Made by a program: the position numbers and the translations under genes | Notes under the pieces: generated by a model | What the model was told of the DNA's origin: nothing | The model's database searches: none | What the model saw: only the letters and a program-made list of their open reading frames with translations | Origin: Coemansia sp. RSA 1804 | Taxonomy: Eukaryota; Kickxellomycota; Kickxellomycetes; Kickxellales; Kickxellaceae | DNA: 28,381 nucleotides | Assembly (NCBI GenBank): GCA_027578815.1 | Contig: JANBTH010000184.1 | Location: 1 to 28,381 of the forward strand | Direction of reading: 5' to 3' | Shown here: positions 9,247 to 18,800 of the stretch, piece after piece | Position numbering within the stretch: position 1 is the stretch's first letter | How the letters are laid out: every line of letters begins with the position of its first letter

Positions 9247-9515
9247 TCTGAGTAGTAAGCGGTTTTAATATAAAGTATTATCTTATAGGTGAGATGTTAT
9301 AGAGTAAAAAATTCCTTTTTTTGAAAATATTAAGCTGTCAAATATTGAAAAAAGAGTTGCATTCATTCAATATTCAACTTTATTCTGGGGTTTGTTTTGC
9401 CAAAAGAGCCCTTCCTAGAAAGGAATTTTAATTTATTTTAAAAGAATAATGACATGGGGTAATTTTAAACCATACCTGAGAGCTAAACGCTTTGTAGAAA
9501 AGAAAAAGGATATAA
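9247..9515 (-). promoter_or_regulatory. Duplicated MATE promoter block, copy A
   Basis: The 270 bases before the ATG of paralogue A align with 11965-12235 before paralogue B. Shared landmarks on the plus strand are ACTATCTTATAAGTGAG versus ATTATCTTATAGGTGAG, the TTCAATATTC stretch, and the distal AGAGCTAAACGC. Similarity is lost beyond about 9515 and 12235, which marks the outer edge of the duplicated unit. The minus strand has a TTTATATTAAA TATA-like run about 15-25 bases before the ATG. The block probably holds promoter and 5'UTR. Confidence 0.6.
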
Positions 9516-10207
9516 AAGGCGGTCAATCATCAAGACCAGCAGACCTTGATAAAAGAGTATGATATACGGCAAAAGCAAACCATCGCGAGGCTGGCATGCA
9601 GTGTTAATCGGCAACCGTAAATATGGTTATTGCATTTAACAGGTTTTAACTGACAACCCTTTGGGATCGGCTGGCTCACAAGAACATTCAGGTTTTATCC
9701 GATAAAAATAATCAGGTAATTACTGATCGACAAATATGTAATATAGCAAGAGAAATGTGGTGTTAAACCAGCGGCTCAAGAGAAAGCCGCTGAGTCTGAT
9801 ACCGGGGTAGCATGAATACCCTACAGATGACCATCCTCAAGATTGGCCAATGGCGGACATATGACCTATCTTGCGCATCATGCAACTATTGATGCCTTTA
9901 ATTTTCCAGAATCAAGACACCACTTTAGTGTTATTATTTTAAATAAACATATTAGCTGTTTAATTTTTATATGTTCTCAACCACACTTGGAACATTAAGA
10001 ATACCATTCCCTTTAACCTCATGATGTTGTTTGCAGTAAACTAGTGTTTTACGCACTTAATAGTTAATATTACGTTCGTTATTATCATTTTATAGGCATT
10101 AAGTCGTCAATTATTGCCAGATGCAACAAGCATACAATAATCATAGCCACATTTATCAATTTCATTATCTTTAGACTCTAATTATTAAACACATTTTTCT
10201 TTTTAAG
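9516..10207. other. Unassigned gap between MATE paralogues
   Basis: No protein-coding gene is supported. The left part (9540-9900) is less AT-rich than its flanks and has several short inverted repeats, the strongest being the hairpin pair at 9769-9822. One plus-strand frame (about 9843-10010) is open for about 55 codons without any recognisable motif. The right part (10010-10200) is AT-rich. GTCAATTATT at 10106-10115 lies about 100 bases before the F-box relic, where the family upstream element would be expected, and resembles its 3' end. Confidence 0.4.
9769..9822 (+). other. Two adjacent perfect hairpins, possible structured RNA
   Basis: CAGCGGCT (9769-9776) and AGCCGCTG (9785-9792) form an 8-base-pair stem with an 8-base loop. 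Twelve bases on, GGGTA (9805-9809) and TACCC (9817-9821) form a second stem with a 7-base loop. GC-rich stems in an AT-rich gap suggest a structured transcript or a mobile-element remnant. I recognise no known snRNA, snoRNA, SRP or ribozyme core. Confidence 0.3.
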
Positions 10208-10370
10208 ATAGTTTACATAAACAACCTGGTCTTTCAAAATTTTAGTCGGTTCATTGGCTACAAGACAGAGAATGCAATAAAAGATATTAACGGGTAGAAG
10301 CTAAAACTTACATTGGTTTACGCGTGCACCGAGTGCTATTACTTGTTAAAATACTACTTGCTTATTCCAA
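10208..10370 (+). pseudogene. Decayed 5' end of an F-box-like/LRR family gene
   Basis: Reading from 10208, where ATA stands in place of the family ATG, the frame aligns without gaps over about 51 codons with the start of the intact copies. It reads IVYINNL for MTHINDL, R at the RIL position, KDING for KNIDE, a TAG (10295-10297) exactly where the family has Trp (TGG), then KLKLTL, CTEC and YYLLKYYL for KEKLTL, CTKW and YNLFRGYV. By hand count 16 of 51 positions are identical to copy 1. The nucleotide start ATAGTTTACATAAACAACCTGG also parallels the family ATGACCCATATAAACGACCTGG. Homology fades at about 10370, close to the 3' end of MATE paralogue B at 10429, so the rest of the gene is gone. Confidence 0.75.
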
Positions 10371-10428
10371 TGATTTGTTGGTTTTTGCTGTTTAAAAAAA
10401 GATGAAAAGTATTTTTAAACGAAAAAGC

Positions 10429-11964
10429 TTATTCGTTCTCAGCATTTCTTGCATTAGCAGCCTTTTTGGCTTTGAGACGCAAGATGCAAAGCCGCACTTC
10501 GTCTTTCCAGTCAACAACAAAAGTTATGTAAAGTAAATGAAGCGTGGATGAAACGACGAGACCCGCAGACACACCCATCCAAAGCCCGGGCGTTTCCATA
10601 TGCCTCACATAGCCCAAGTACAATGCCAAGGGCGTAGCGCACACGTAAAATCCAAAGAAAAGTATTTTTGAACTGACTCCTTGGCGTCCAAGCCCGCGGG
10701 ATATTCCATTTAGCGCCGCATTAAGAGCGTCGCTTATAGTACATATAGATGCAATTGGGGCCAGTCTTAACACCTCACGAACCACGTTGGGGTCATCCGT
10801 ATACACTGGTAGCCACCAGCTGCTACATAGAGACAAAACCAAAATACCCACAATACTATTACATGCTGCCGCCAACAGAGAAACGCTCGCCGCAATACGT
10901 GCTTGCCGAGGCTTTGCACCACCCATCAGGTTGCCGATTCGCGGGCCTGTGGTCTGTCCAATACCACTGCTAAAGTAGTATAAGATACACAGCGTGTTTG
11001 ATATAATAGCGTTACCAGCAAGCTGATCGGCTCCAAAATACGATGAACCAATAGCAAGAAGCTCAAAGCAGACCCATGTTGAGCATAATATCAAAACAGC
11101 AGGAATTGCATATCTGTAGTAGTCCCACATGTTTCTGAATGCTTTGACATCCCAACCACCCCACGAGTCAGCAACGCGGCTGTTGCGTTCAAACAAGAGA
11201 ATTCCAATCAGCAATGCCCAATTGGCAATTACATCAACAATGGGCGCGCCAATGAATCCCAAGCCAAATCTTTCCGATCGCACCAAAACAATGTTGCTAA
11301 TCCATTGAATTGGAGCGACAACACAAAGCACAATTGTGCCTGCGCGCATTATGCCCTGTGCCTGAAAATAGCGCCTTGTAGCTTCATATAGAGCAAACGG
11401 CAACATTCCGAAAATGGATACGCGCAAGAACAAGCCTGATAGATGTGCAATCTCTGGGTCCTGCCCAATAAATAACAGAATGCTCTCGGCATTCCACATT
11501 ATTGGTGTAATGACAGTGAGGTGTGCGCATATAGCGATTATTCCACGCTGAAGATGAAATCCAACAAGTGTCTTGTCGCGGGAAGCAGTGTATGCAGTAC
11601 TACAAAATGTATCCATGGCCGACACGTATCCAGATATTGGTGCCAATACCAGTATTGTTTGAAGCGTTACAGCAAGAGACATTGCAGCAAGATTTTTAGT
11701 CCCCAAATGACTTACGGCAATCACATTGACAAAGTAGAAGGATGCCTGAAGAATCATAGTCATAATTATCCATGGCGATGAAGTCGCTATCCACTTGAAC
11801 TCTCGTATGGCGGCAATGATATAGGGTTCGGTAGTATCTTGCCTTGAAATTGTAATGTCCAGCTCGGACAAAGAAGTTTGAAGCAAATGAGTTTCCTCGG
11901 TGACTTCGGGTCTTTCGCCTGCTTCCTGGGAAGCATTTTGCTGGTTTCCGCTGTCTAAAGCCAT
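10429..11964 (-). CDS. MATE family efflux transporter, paralogue B
   Basis: 511 residues, collinear with paralogue A with a constant offset of 2718 bases and no indels. The same MATE signs are present: SAMDTFCSTAY near 115-125, RYFQAQG, and TTGPRIGNLMGGAKP near 336-350. Differences cluster in the N-terminal ten residues, in TM1, and in the last third (for example the segment around LRLAPIASICTISDALNAAL). The central part is almost identical at DNA level. Such a pattern suggests partial gene conversion after duplication and possible divergence in substrate range or regulation; both points are inference. The ATG at 11964 is supported by alignment with A and by the matching upstream block. Confidence 0.93.
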   Translation of the reverse strand: MALDSGNQQNASQEAGERPEVTEETHLLQTSLSELDITISRQDTTEPYIIAAIREFKWIATSSPWIIMTMILQASFYFVNVIAVSHLGTKNLAAMSLAVTLQTILVLAPISGYVSAMDTFCSTAYTASRDKTLVGFHLQRGIIAICAHLTVITPIMWNAESILLFIGQDPEIAHLSGLFLRVSIFGMLPFALYEATRRYFQAQGIMRAGTIVLCVVAPIQWISNIVLVRSERFGLGFIGAPIVDVIANWALLIGILLFERNSRVADSWGGWDVKAFRNMWDYYRYAIPAVLILCSTWVCFELLAIGSSYFGADQLAGNAIISNTLCILYYFSSGIGQTTGPRIGNLMGGAKPRQARIAASVSLLAAACNSIVGILVLSLCSSWWLPVYTDDPNVVREVLRLAPIASICTISDALNAALNGISRGLGRQGVSSKILFFGFYVCATPLALYLGYVRHMETPGLWMGVSAGLVVSSTLHLLYITFVVDWKDEVRLCILRLKAKKAANARNAENE

Positions 11965-12235
11965 TCTAAGTAGAAAATGTCTTTAATGTAGAATACTATC
12001 TTATAAGTGAGAGGCTATAGAATAATTTTTATTATATTTTTGAAGAAAGAAAGAGAAGAATCAAATATGGAAAAAACTGCGTTTATTCAATATTCGACTT
12101 AACCTTGACTTTACTAGAGCAGCTCTTTCTAAAAAGGTTTCTTTTATTCATTCTGAAAAGATATTACAAATAAGATTTTAGAGCTACATTTAAGAGCTAA
12201 ACGCCTTATTGAAATAGGAAAAAGAAAGGGATATG
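11965..12235 (-). promoter_or_regulatory. Duplicated MATE promoter block, copy B
   Basis: This is the counterpart of 9247-9515. It keeps the proximal TATCTTATAAGTGAG region, the TTCAATATTC stretch and the distal AGAGCTAAACGCC. It has small indels and many substitutions relative to copy A, more than the coding sequence shows. Confidence 0.6.
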
Positions 12236-12665
12236 CGAAATTGTTTATGATCGAAACTAACAGAACCCAATAGTCAAGTACGCAAATTGCAATGTTTAGA
12301 TGGAAATAAAGGCCACATTAGTGCTGTATATGGCTGGTGGTGACTGCTAGACTCTAGAAAAAAATTGAGTAGCACCAAACTCCTCCTATCGTGGAAATTT
12401 CTGCACAATCCCACACAGATTGGATTGAAGGAGTGATACACCCAAAACTTTTCTGACATGATTCCATTTTTGGTGGGATTGCTTTAAAAATAAAAAACAT
12501 TTTTATAGTTCTTGGTTGCTGCAACAACAAAACACTATTTCGCTTTCTTTTCTTGTTCTCAAACGTTAATTTTCTTCATTTCCATTCTTTTCTTCCACAT
12601 CTTTACATTGCTACAGTAGTTGTAATAGAGACGATTCATTTTCGCCAAACTAGAATTGTGAGAAT
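12236..12665. other. Gap upstream of the F-box/propeller gene
   Basis: No gene is supported. A 9-base inverted repeat, CAATCCCAC (12407-12415) and GTGGGATTG (12474-12482), flanks about 58 bases. One plus frame near 12282-12345 reads LQCLDGNKGHISAVYGWW before a stop. This is vaguely WD-repeat-like but too short to call. From 12500 to 12610 the sequence is pyrimidine-rich, as expected of the promoter of the downstream plus-strand gene. Confidence 0.35.
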
Positions 12666-12797
12666 GTAAGTGACATTGAATTGGTATCGGGGGGTTTCGG
12701 AAGAGGTGGATAAATGCATCTGCATTGACACTTGTGCTGATTCATTTTTAAATAACAAATATCAAAACTACGCAAGGGTCTGTTAATGAGGGTATAG
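12666..12797 (+). other. Putative intron splitting the start codon of the F-box/propeller gene
   Basis: GTAAGTG at 12666 is a near-ideal donor and GGTATAG ends at 12797. Joining AT (12664-12665) to GAACAGC (12798 on) creates an ATG in frame with the downstream coding region. That adds 16 residues (MNSSDNSNDANPKDIL) before MRLPFDL. Without splicing the same frame has a TGA just upstream of the acceptor. CTGAT or TTAAT could serve as branch site. Support is by motif and frame only. Confidence 0.5.
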
Positions 12798-12843
12798 GAA
12801 CAGCAGCGATAACAGCAACGATGCCAATCCAAAGGATATCCTT

Positions 12844-15552
12844 ATGCGGCTGCCATTCGATCTGGCAGTCATGATAATTAGGCGCCTGCGCACGAAGCAG
12901 CTGTATACGTGCTCGCTCGTCAGCCGCGGATGGCGAAAACTGTTTACCGATCCAAGCGTCATTTATCCGGTACTTGTCCAGATCTCGCACTTTGACCAGG
13001 AACCCGTGCTGTTCCGTCACTTGCCGCACGGCCACAACGGCCACAGCCACCACGGGGACACAGAGAACCAGGAAGCAGACAATATAAAGGACGAAGAGAA
13101 TGAAAAGATTGAGGAAGGCAGTGCTGGCGAACACGAAAACAAGGGCTCTGCTGCGGCTGAACCTGAGGAGACCGCCGAGAAGCTGAGGATTAGGCTTGAA
13201 GAAAACGCAAACCAGCAGTGGGTCAAGAGCCGACGGGTTCTGATGCGGCTGTTCCAAAAGACACTTAACCGCGAGCATCGCTGGCGCAAAGGCCAGCCCA
13301 CCACACGACTGTATCTCCCGCCAGTGCCTCTGGATGGCACCAATGCGGACATCATGGAGGAGTGGCAGGGTGGAGTTAAGATGGTCAAGATGAAGAGCGG
13401 AATCGTGGCGGTTCTCTACGACGAAGGAAAGCGAATCAACCTGTGGAATCCGAATGGCCATTACCAGGGAGTGCAGTCGATTACGGAAAAGTACATCCAA
13501 GACAACAGAAAGCTGCTGAAGGAGCAGAAAAAGTACGGCGGGCCCGAACTTCCGTCGTTTACGGACTCGGATGTTGAAGAGTTTTTGAGATCCGCACGGA
13601 GTGGGATGGTAAGGAAACCGATTCGCAGCTCCATCAAGATGCACAACAAGCCCATGATGTTTGACTTTCAAACAGTCAACAACGTGCTGGTCACAGCATC
13701 TATAGCTGGACAGGTAGATGTCTATGACATGCAGACAGGCAAGCACTTGCGCTCCTTTGCGGTGTCGGACAGTATGTGCACTATCGGGGTTGTGCATGTC
13801 TGGATGGACTATGTAATAGTAGCGCATGGATCGGCCATCTCCTTATGGAATCACAGGACGGGCGAGTCCCTCGCGGATAATCTGCAAACCGCACACAGAG
13901 CAAAGATTACGGGTGCGTTTGTGCTGGACAACGACAACCACATTCTGACGATTGACGAGACCGGCATAATTGCAGTCACCGACCGGTCTGCAGAGAGACC
14001 GCATCTGGACACGCTTCTCAACACGCCCATGTATCCGATCCTCCTTGTTGGAAAGGCAAGCGCGCCGTTCATGATGCGTCTTTTACACATGTCGCATCTG
14101 TGCGTGTGGGGAAAGCACGTTTTTGGCCACTACGAGCTCTTTGAGCCTGGGCTGCAGAACCTGCCGCCGCTAGACACTCTTGTGGTGACCAACCCCGATG
14201 GGACTGTGCGCCAGCCCGGAGCCGGCGGCGCTGCTGGCTTGCGTGCCAACGAAGCCGACGACGACGATGACGGTAGCTGGACCACAGACAACGGCGAAGA
14301 CCATCCTATGGAGGATGAAGCAGCAGGAACAGGCCGCGTGGGCGCAGGCGCGTCGGAGACAGACATGATTCTTGAGCAGCTCAGGAAAACCCACGGTGAC
14401 ATGGAGACGATGTACAGCCAAATCATTGGAGAGACCGACGAGGGAGGCCCACAGGGAACAAGACAAAGAAGACAGGCACTGAATAGCGTGCCCGAGGAAT
14501 CCAGATACCATATGATCAGCATTGATCCGCCATTTGAGCGAGGCCCGGCTGGTAACATTGTGTCGGCCGACTTCCGGAGAGCGCTGTACTTGGACTGGAA
14601 CTTTATCCAGATAGCTGATCTGGAGTGCGCCAAAAACAATCGTGCTACGACTGTGTCGTTTGGCGTGTTTCCGACCGAGCCACTGCAGCCGAAATTCCGG
14701 CCCGAGGAAGCGTCGTCGTCGTCAAGCACTGGCAACACGGACGGCGCAGCCGATTCTGCCAAGATCGAGAAGCGCCAGATCATCAACCCGCTTTCGCGGA
14801 CGCCCAGGACGCACGAGTCGACAGCGTGGATGCCGCAGCCATTCGAGGCCGGTTTTGACCCAAACAACGACCAGCACGTGCACATTATGAGGATGCTCCA
14901 AGGGCCCGACAACCAGGACATTCATGCTGAGGACGACGCCGATGTTGCTGACGACCCATACGCAGATTTCCTTGACGACATTTTTAACCATGACGACGAC
15001 AACAGCATCGACCCTTCGAGACCTCCAGTCGAATTTGACGATTCCAGTGTTACGCTTGTGGATCTGGAGACCCGAATCATTCGATACATCACTATCGTGC
15101 ATTACCACGTTGTCGATGGCCCCCAGTTTGTTCGCAAGTCCTGCACACCCGAGGATGTGGAGGAGGCGCGCGAGTACCTGGCGACGTTCATGCCAGAGCT
15201 CCTCGACGAGATTGACCGCGGCACCGAGGTACACCTCCTTTTCCTGCTCGCGCCATACTACATCCAGAAGATATTCGAGTCGCAGTTCAGAGCTCCTGTG
15301 CTGAATGTCGACCACCGTGGCCAGATTGTCGATGTGCGGCGGATGTGGCGGGAGATTGATCGAGTGAACTTGGTGACGCAGGGCCCGTACGGCTTTATCC
15401 AAAAGAAGCAGGGCGACACCGCCTACTACCAGCAGGGCGATTTGATGCCCTACTCTGTGCATGGCCTGCTGCAGACCGTGACTGCTATGGATGATTCGCA
15501 GATTGCGGTTGGCTGCATGAACGGCTATGTAGTGGTTGTTTCGTTTGATTAA
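12844..15552 (+). CDS. F-box protein with C-terminal WD40-like beta-propeller
   Basis: 902 residues from the ATG at 12844, or 918 if the split-start model is right. The first 45 residues are a clear F-box: LPFDLAVMIIRRL then LYTCSLVSRGWRKLF. An acidic linker (about 75-115) follows. Propeller-like repeats come next: MFDFQTVNNVLVTASIAGQVDVYDMQTGKHLRSF (about 276-310) and IVAHGSAISLWNHRTGES (about 322-340), with another blade at the very end (DSQIAVGCMNGYVVVVSFD). Long acidic and serine-rich inserts break up the middle (460-520 and 620-740). F-box proteins with propellers recruit substrates to SCF ubiquitin ligases, so that role is likely. I cannot assign an orthologue. It is unrelated in sequence to the F-box-like/LRR family nearby and has ordinary, GC-richer codon use. 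Confidence 0.85.
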   Translation: MRLPFDLAVMIIRRLRTKQLYTCSLVSRGWRKLFTDPSVIYPVLVQISHFDQEPVLFRHLPHGHNGHSHHGDTENQEADNIKDEENEKIEEGSAGEHENKGSAAAEPEETAEKLRIRLEENANQQWVKSRRVLMRLFQKTLNREHRWRKGQPTTRLYLPPVPLDGTNADIMEEWQGGVKMVKMKSGIVAVLYDEGKRINLWNPNGHYQGVQSITEKYIQDNRKLLKEQKKYGGPELPSFTDSDVEEFLRSARSGMVRKPIRSSIKMHNKPMMFDFQTVNNVLVTASIAGQVDVYDMQTGKHLRSFAVSDSMCTIGVVHVWMDYVIVAHGSAISLWNHRTGESLADNLQTAHRAKITGAFVLDNDNHILTIDETGIIAVTDRSAERPHLDTLLNTPMYPILLVGKASAPFMMRLLHMSHLCVWGKHVFGHYELFEPGLQNLPPLDTLVVTNPDGTVRQPGAGGAAGLRANEADDDDDGSWTTDNGEDHPMEDEAAGTGRVGAGASETDMILEQLRKTHGDMETMYSQIIGETDEGGPQGTRQRRQALNSVPEESRYHMISIDPPFERGPAGNIVSADFRRALYLDWNFIQIADLECAKNNRATTVSFGVFPTEPLQPKFRPEEASSSSSTGNTDGAADSAKIEKRQIINPLSRTPRTHESTAWMPQPFEAGFDPNNDQHVHIMRMLQGPDNQDIHAEDDADVADDPYADFLDDIFNHDDDNSIDPSRPPVEFDDSSVTLVDLETRIIRYITIVHYHVVDGPQFVRKSCTPEDVEEAREYLATFMPELLDEIDRGTEVHLLFLLAPYYIQKIFESQFRAPVLNVDHRGQIVDVRRMWREIDRVNLVTQGPYGFIQKKQGDTAYYQQGDLMPYSVHGLLQTVTAMDDSQIAVGCMNGYVVVVSFD

Positions 15553-15568
15553 AAAAAAGCTTTTTTTT
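15551..15568. repeat. A8-GC-T8 perfect palindrome at the stop codon
   Basis: Eight A, GC, eight T form an 18-base perfect palindrome that begins inside the TAA stop of the F-box/propeller gene. It may affect 3' end formation or simply be a low-complexity 3'UTR tract. Confidence 0.6.
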
Positions 15569-15788
15569 ACGCTTTCTTCAGTTCTTGTAAGAATATCCTC
15601 TCTCTTTTTCTTCTTTCCAGATTATCCCTACGTTTTCCAGATGTGATTGTAGATAGATGGGTTCCCGCGTTTGGGCTTTATTCAGATTTCCTCTTTCAAT
15701 TTCATCTTTTTTTCTTCTGCCAGCATATATCTGGTCCAGCGCTTTCACCCTCAATGTAGCGTTTCTTTTATCTGATTTATTCTCCATG

Positions 15789-15834
15789 TTCTTTTTTCTT
15801 TTTTTCCTTTTCCTTTTCTTTTTCTCACTTATAG
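15789..15834 (+). other. Polypyrimidine tract and TTATAG acceptor-like site
   Basis: An almost pure CT run ends in CTCACTTATAG, 13 bases before the ABCC start codon. It looks like a 3' splice site, so a 5'UTR intron or a missing short first exon is possible. A GTAAGA at 15588 is a candidate donor, but it lies only about 35 bases after the upstream gene's stop. A pyrimidine-rich promoter is the alternative. Confidence 0.35.
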
Positions 15835-15847
15835 CTACTTGGAGAGA

Positions 15848-18800
15848 ATGGGGTTTACCACGATTGCTGCACAAGCAAGTGCTGTGAAAGATGCTGCATT
15901 TTATCCAGTTGCTGACACTGCGCTTATTCTAGCGACAATTGCGGTTGTATTTCGGACTGGCTCAAAAGCTACCGCTCGCTCTCGAGGTTCTCTTCTTTTA
16001 CAGTGCTGCCATGCATTACTTTTTGCACTCTCTTTCATCCAGTGCACAGACTGGACCAATGTCCATTTTCCTTTATCGGTCGGACTGCTTTCCTTGCTGA
16101 CATTGCACCCTTCTGGATATTATCCATTCCAACTGGCCAACTTGCTTGGAATGTACAGGTCGTTGAACGGTGATGTTGGTGGCGACATCTGGCACCAGGT
16201 TCTGTACGCTTCAATGCATGCTTATCTGCTAGTCACACATATAGATACCTTTGGCCAAGGCATTTTGAACGATATGCAACGTCTTGTGTTCTACACCCAA
16301 GAACGCCGTCTGATTTCGCTTCGTAATACCCGAGACATTGAACTCGATGACCTGGATGAGCTTCCAGAGCGCTTGCGCATGGGCTCTGTTGCCAATGAGT
16401 TTAAATATGATGTCAACGAGTCTGCATTTGTGCTTCGTGCAATTGTTCGGTATTCTTGGCGCGCCATGCTTCCCATCTATATCATTGAAGCCATACTTGG
16501 TATTGCCACAGTGACCATTTCAATCTTAAATACACGCATTCTGCATTTTTTGGACATGCCCTCGGCCTACACCTGGCACGGAGGCTATAGCATCCTTTTT
16601 CTGGGACTATTTGCCGATATAGTTGTAAAGCAGTTTGGTCGAATTAAGCTATACTTGGAAGATGAATCAGATAGGGTTATCCAAGCTCTCAATCTCGAGC
16701 TGTTTCGTCTTCCTCTTACAAACGCCGGTCTTCGGAAAGAGCGCACAATATCAGATGCAAGGAGTGCGACAGCTGAGATAAGGTATTGTATTGAAGACTT
16801 GCAACCTGTAGTTGGAAAGCTTGCCGGAATTATATCCGTCATTGTAGCAATATATAGTTACATCGGCTGGTTGCTGCTTGTTCCAGCACTGGTAGAAGTA
16901 GCAATGATTTCAATTGAATGGCTGATGACAAGATATTTGGGAAATAAATTTAATTGGAGACCAGCCAGCACCTCGCATACTTTTAGTGCGGATGTAGAAG
17001 ATATATTTCGCAATATAAAGGCTATCAAGATGTTTGGCTGGGAGCGCGTTTATGTGGATCCGGAACTCCAGAAGCACTGGCAGAGCAAGGAAAATGTAGG
17101 AGGTGTTCTTCCATGGTATGCGCCTGTTGTTCGGCTCAGCTGGAAGCTTTTTGGCTATGTTTCTACGGTTACAACAGAACTTTCTGTTTATCTCGCCGTT
17201 CATCTGTATACAGCAACCAGTGCTCGATCTGCACATGCTATTTCCAGTGCTTACATGTTTCAGCTTGATATGCTGATACGCGATCTAAATAAAATCTATG
17301 AATCTGTCAAATGGCGCTATGGGTCATTCACCTCGTTAATACGTCAAATCTACATACTGGAAAAGGCACTCAAGGGTGACTTTATTGATTCTCTGCCACG
17401 TTATCCCCTTGGATCTGGAGAAGGAGAAAAAGAACTAGACAGCCCCAAGCCATCTGTTGCTTTAGAAGACTGTGTCTTTTCTTTAATTACCGACAAACCC
17501 GTGCTTGAGAATATCTCTTTCAGTGTCCAGAACGGCGAGCTCGTTGCGGTTGTTGGAAGGACAGGCGCTGGCAAGTCGTCTCTTCTTTTATCCATCTGTG
17601 GTGAAGTTGAGAAAACAAAAGGAACAGGCGCTGTGTTTGGCACCATTGCATATATGGAACAGGCGCCTATAATAATAAATGACACCGTACGTGATAACAT
17701 CCTATTTGGTCGCAAGTACGATGAAGAGCACTACAACCGAGTTATAGAAGCATGTGCGCTGACTGAGGATATAAATGCTTGGATAAAAGGCGATAAATCT
17801 GTGATTGGCGACCGCGGGATGAAGATCTCTGGTGGCCAGCGTGCACGTCTGGCTCTAGCCCGCACCATATACTCCAAGGCTGACATCTACGTTCTCGATG
17901 ATCCACTCTCTGCAGTGGATGTCCATGTTAAGCGCCATATTCTGGACAATGTTATTATGGACTCAGGGTTGCTTGGTGGAAAGCTCCGCATTCTGACTGT
18001 AAGCAGCGAGAAACTGCTTCCATACTTTAACCAGGTAATTCGACTAGATGAAGGCAAGGCAGTGGTTACAAAGCAGGTACCTCAAACATACCAACCCCTT
18101 ACAAAAGATTTCAACCATGCTAAAATTAGTGTAAACGATGCTGATAACACCGAATTAACCGATGCAACAGAAACCGCTGAAAATAATCAACAGATGACAG
18201 TTACAGAACAATCAGATGACACCCAACCAGATTATGATTTTAAATTTGAGAACTCATTTGGCTCCAAGGGTGTTTCCAGGCCGGAGATCCGTCAATGGGG
18301 CAAGTGGAGCAACATTAAATATGTCGTAAAGGTATTCGGGTTTTCTTCATTTTTAACGGGTTTTCTGGTTGGATATATTAGCCCGGTGGTTGGGTACATC
18401 ATGGATGGATACAAGTTGAATATTCTCAGTTCCAATACAAGGGAAAGCAAAACAGAAAACGCCGTTGGAGTTTTAAACTACTTGCGTATAAGTATGCTAA
18501 ACAAAATTATTGAAAATACGTTTAAAATGATTAGATTGCATTTGTCAAATACATTCCACAGTAGTCGATTTCAAACTGATCACCAGTATGTTTGTCAACA
18601 GTTTGATTCATGCTCCGCTGTCATTTTATGACAGTACCACTAGCACCGACCTGTCTTCTATTTATAACACAGTATCTAGAAATATGTCAAATAGAATACC
18701 CGAATTCCTTATGTGGAATCTATCTAGCGTTCTAGAGATTACTTTGTCAATTTATCGAATTACAAGGAATGCGCCACTTCTTCTCTTGGCTATTCCGCTT

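Noticed and set aside
9780..9850. Hammerhead ribozyme or group I intron in the MATE spacer
   Set aside because: CTGATA lacks the required CUGANGA core, and no P7 or guanosine-site motif was found.
9843..10010. Short plus-strand frame (about 55 codons) in the MATE spacer as a small gene
   Set aside because: In-frame stop just upstream, no motif, and no similarity I could see to either local family.
12748..13827. Minus-strand open frame of about 360 codons across the F-box/propeller start
   Set aside because: It has no domain, begins and ends inside the real gene region, and the plus frame has a clear F-box and propeller blades.
14130..15462. Minus-strand frames over the 3' half of the F-box/propeller gene
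   Set aside because: Antisense shadows of GC-rich codons, with low-complexity content and no family features.
18540..18600. Programmed +1 ribosomal frameshift in the ABCC gene
   Set aside because: No known slippery heptamer (Ty1, Ty3 or antizyme type) and no stop codon at the shift point; intron or mutation is simpler.
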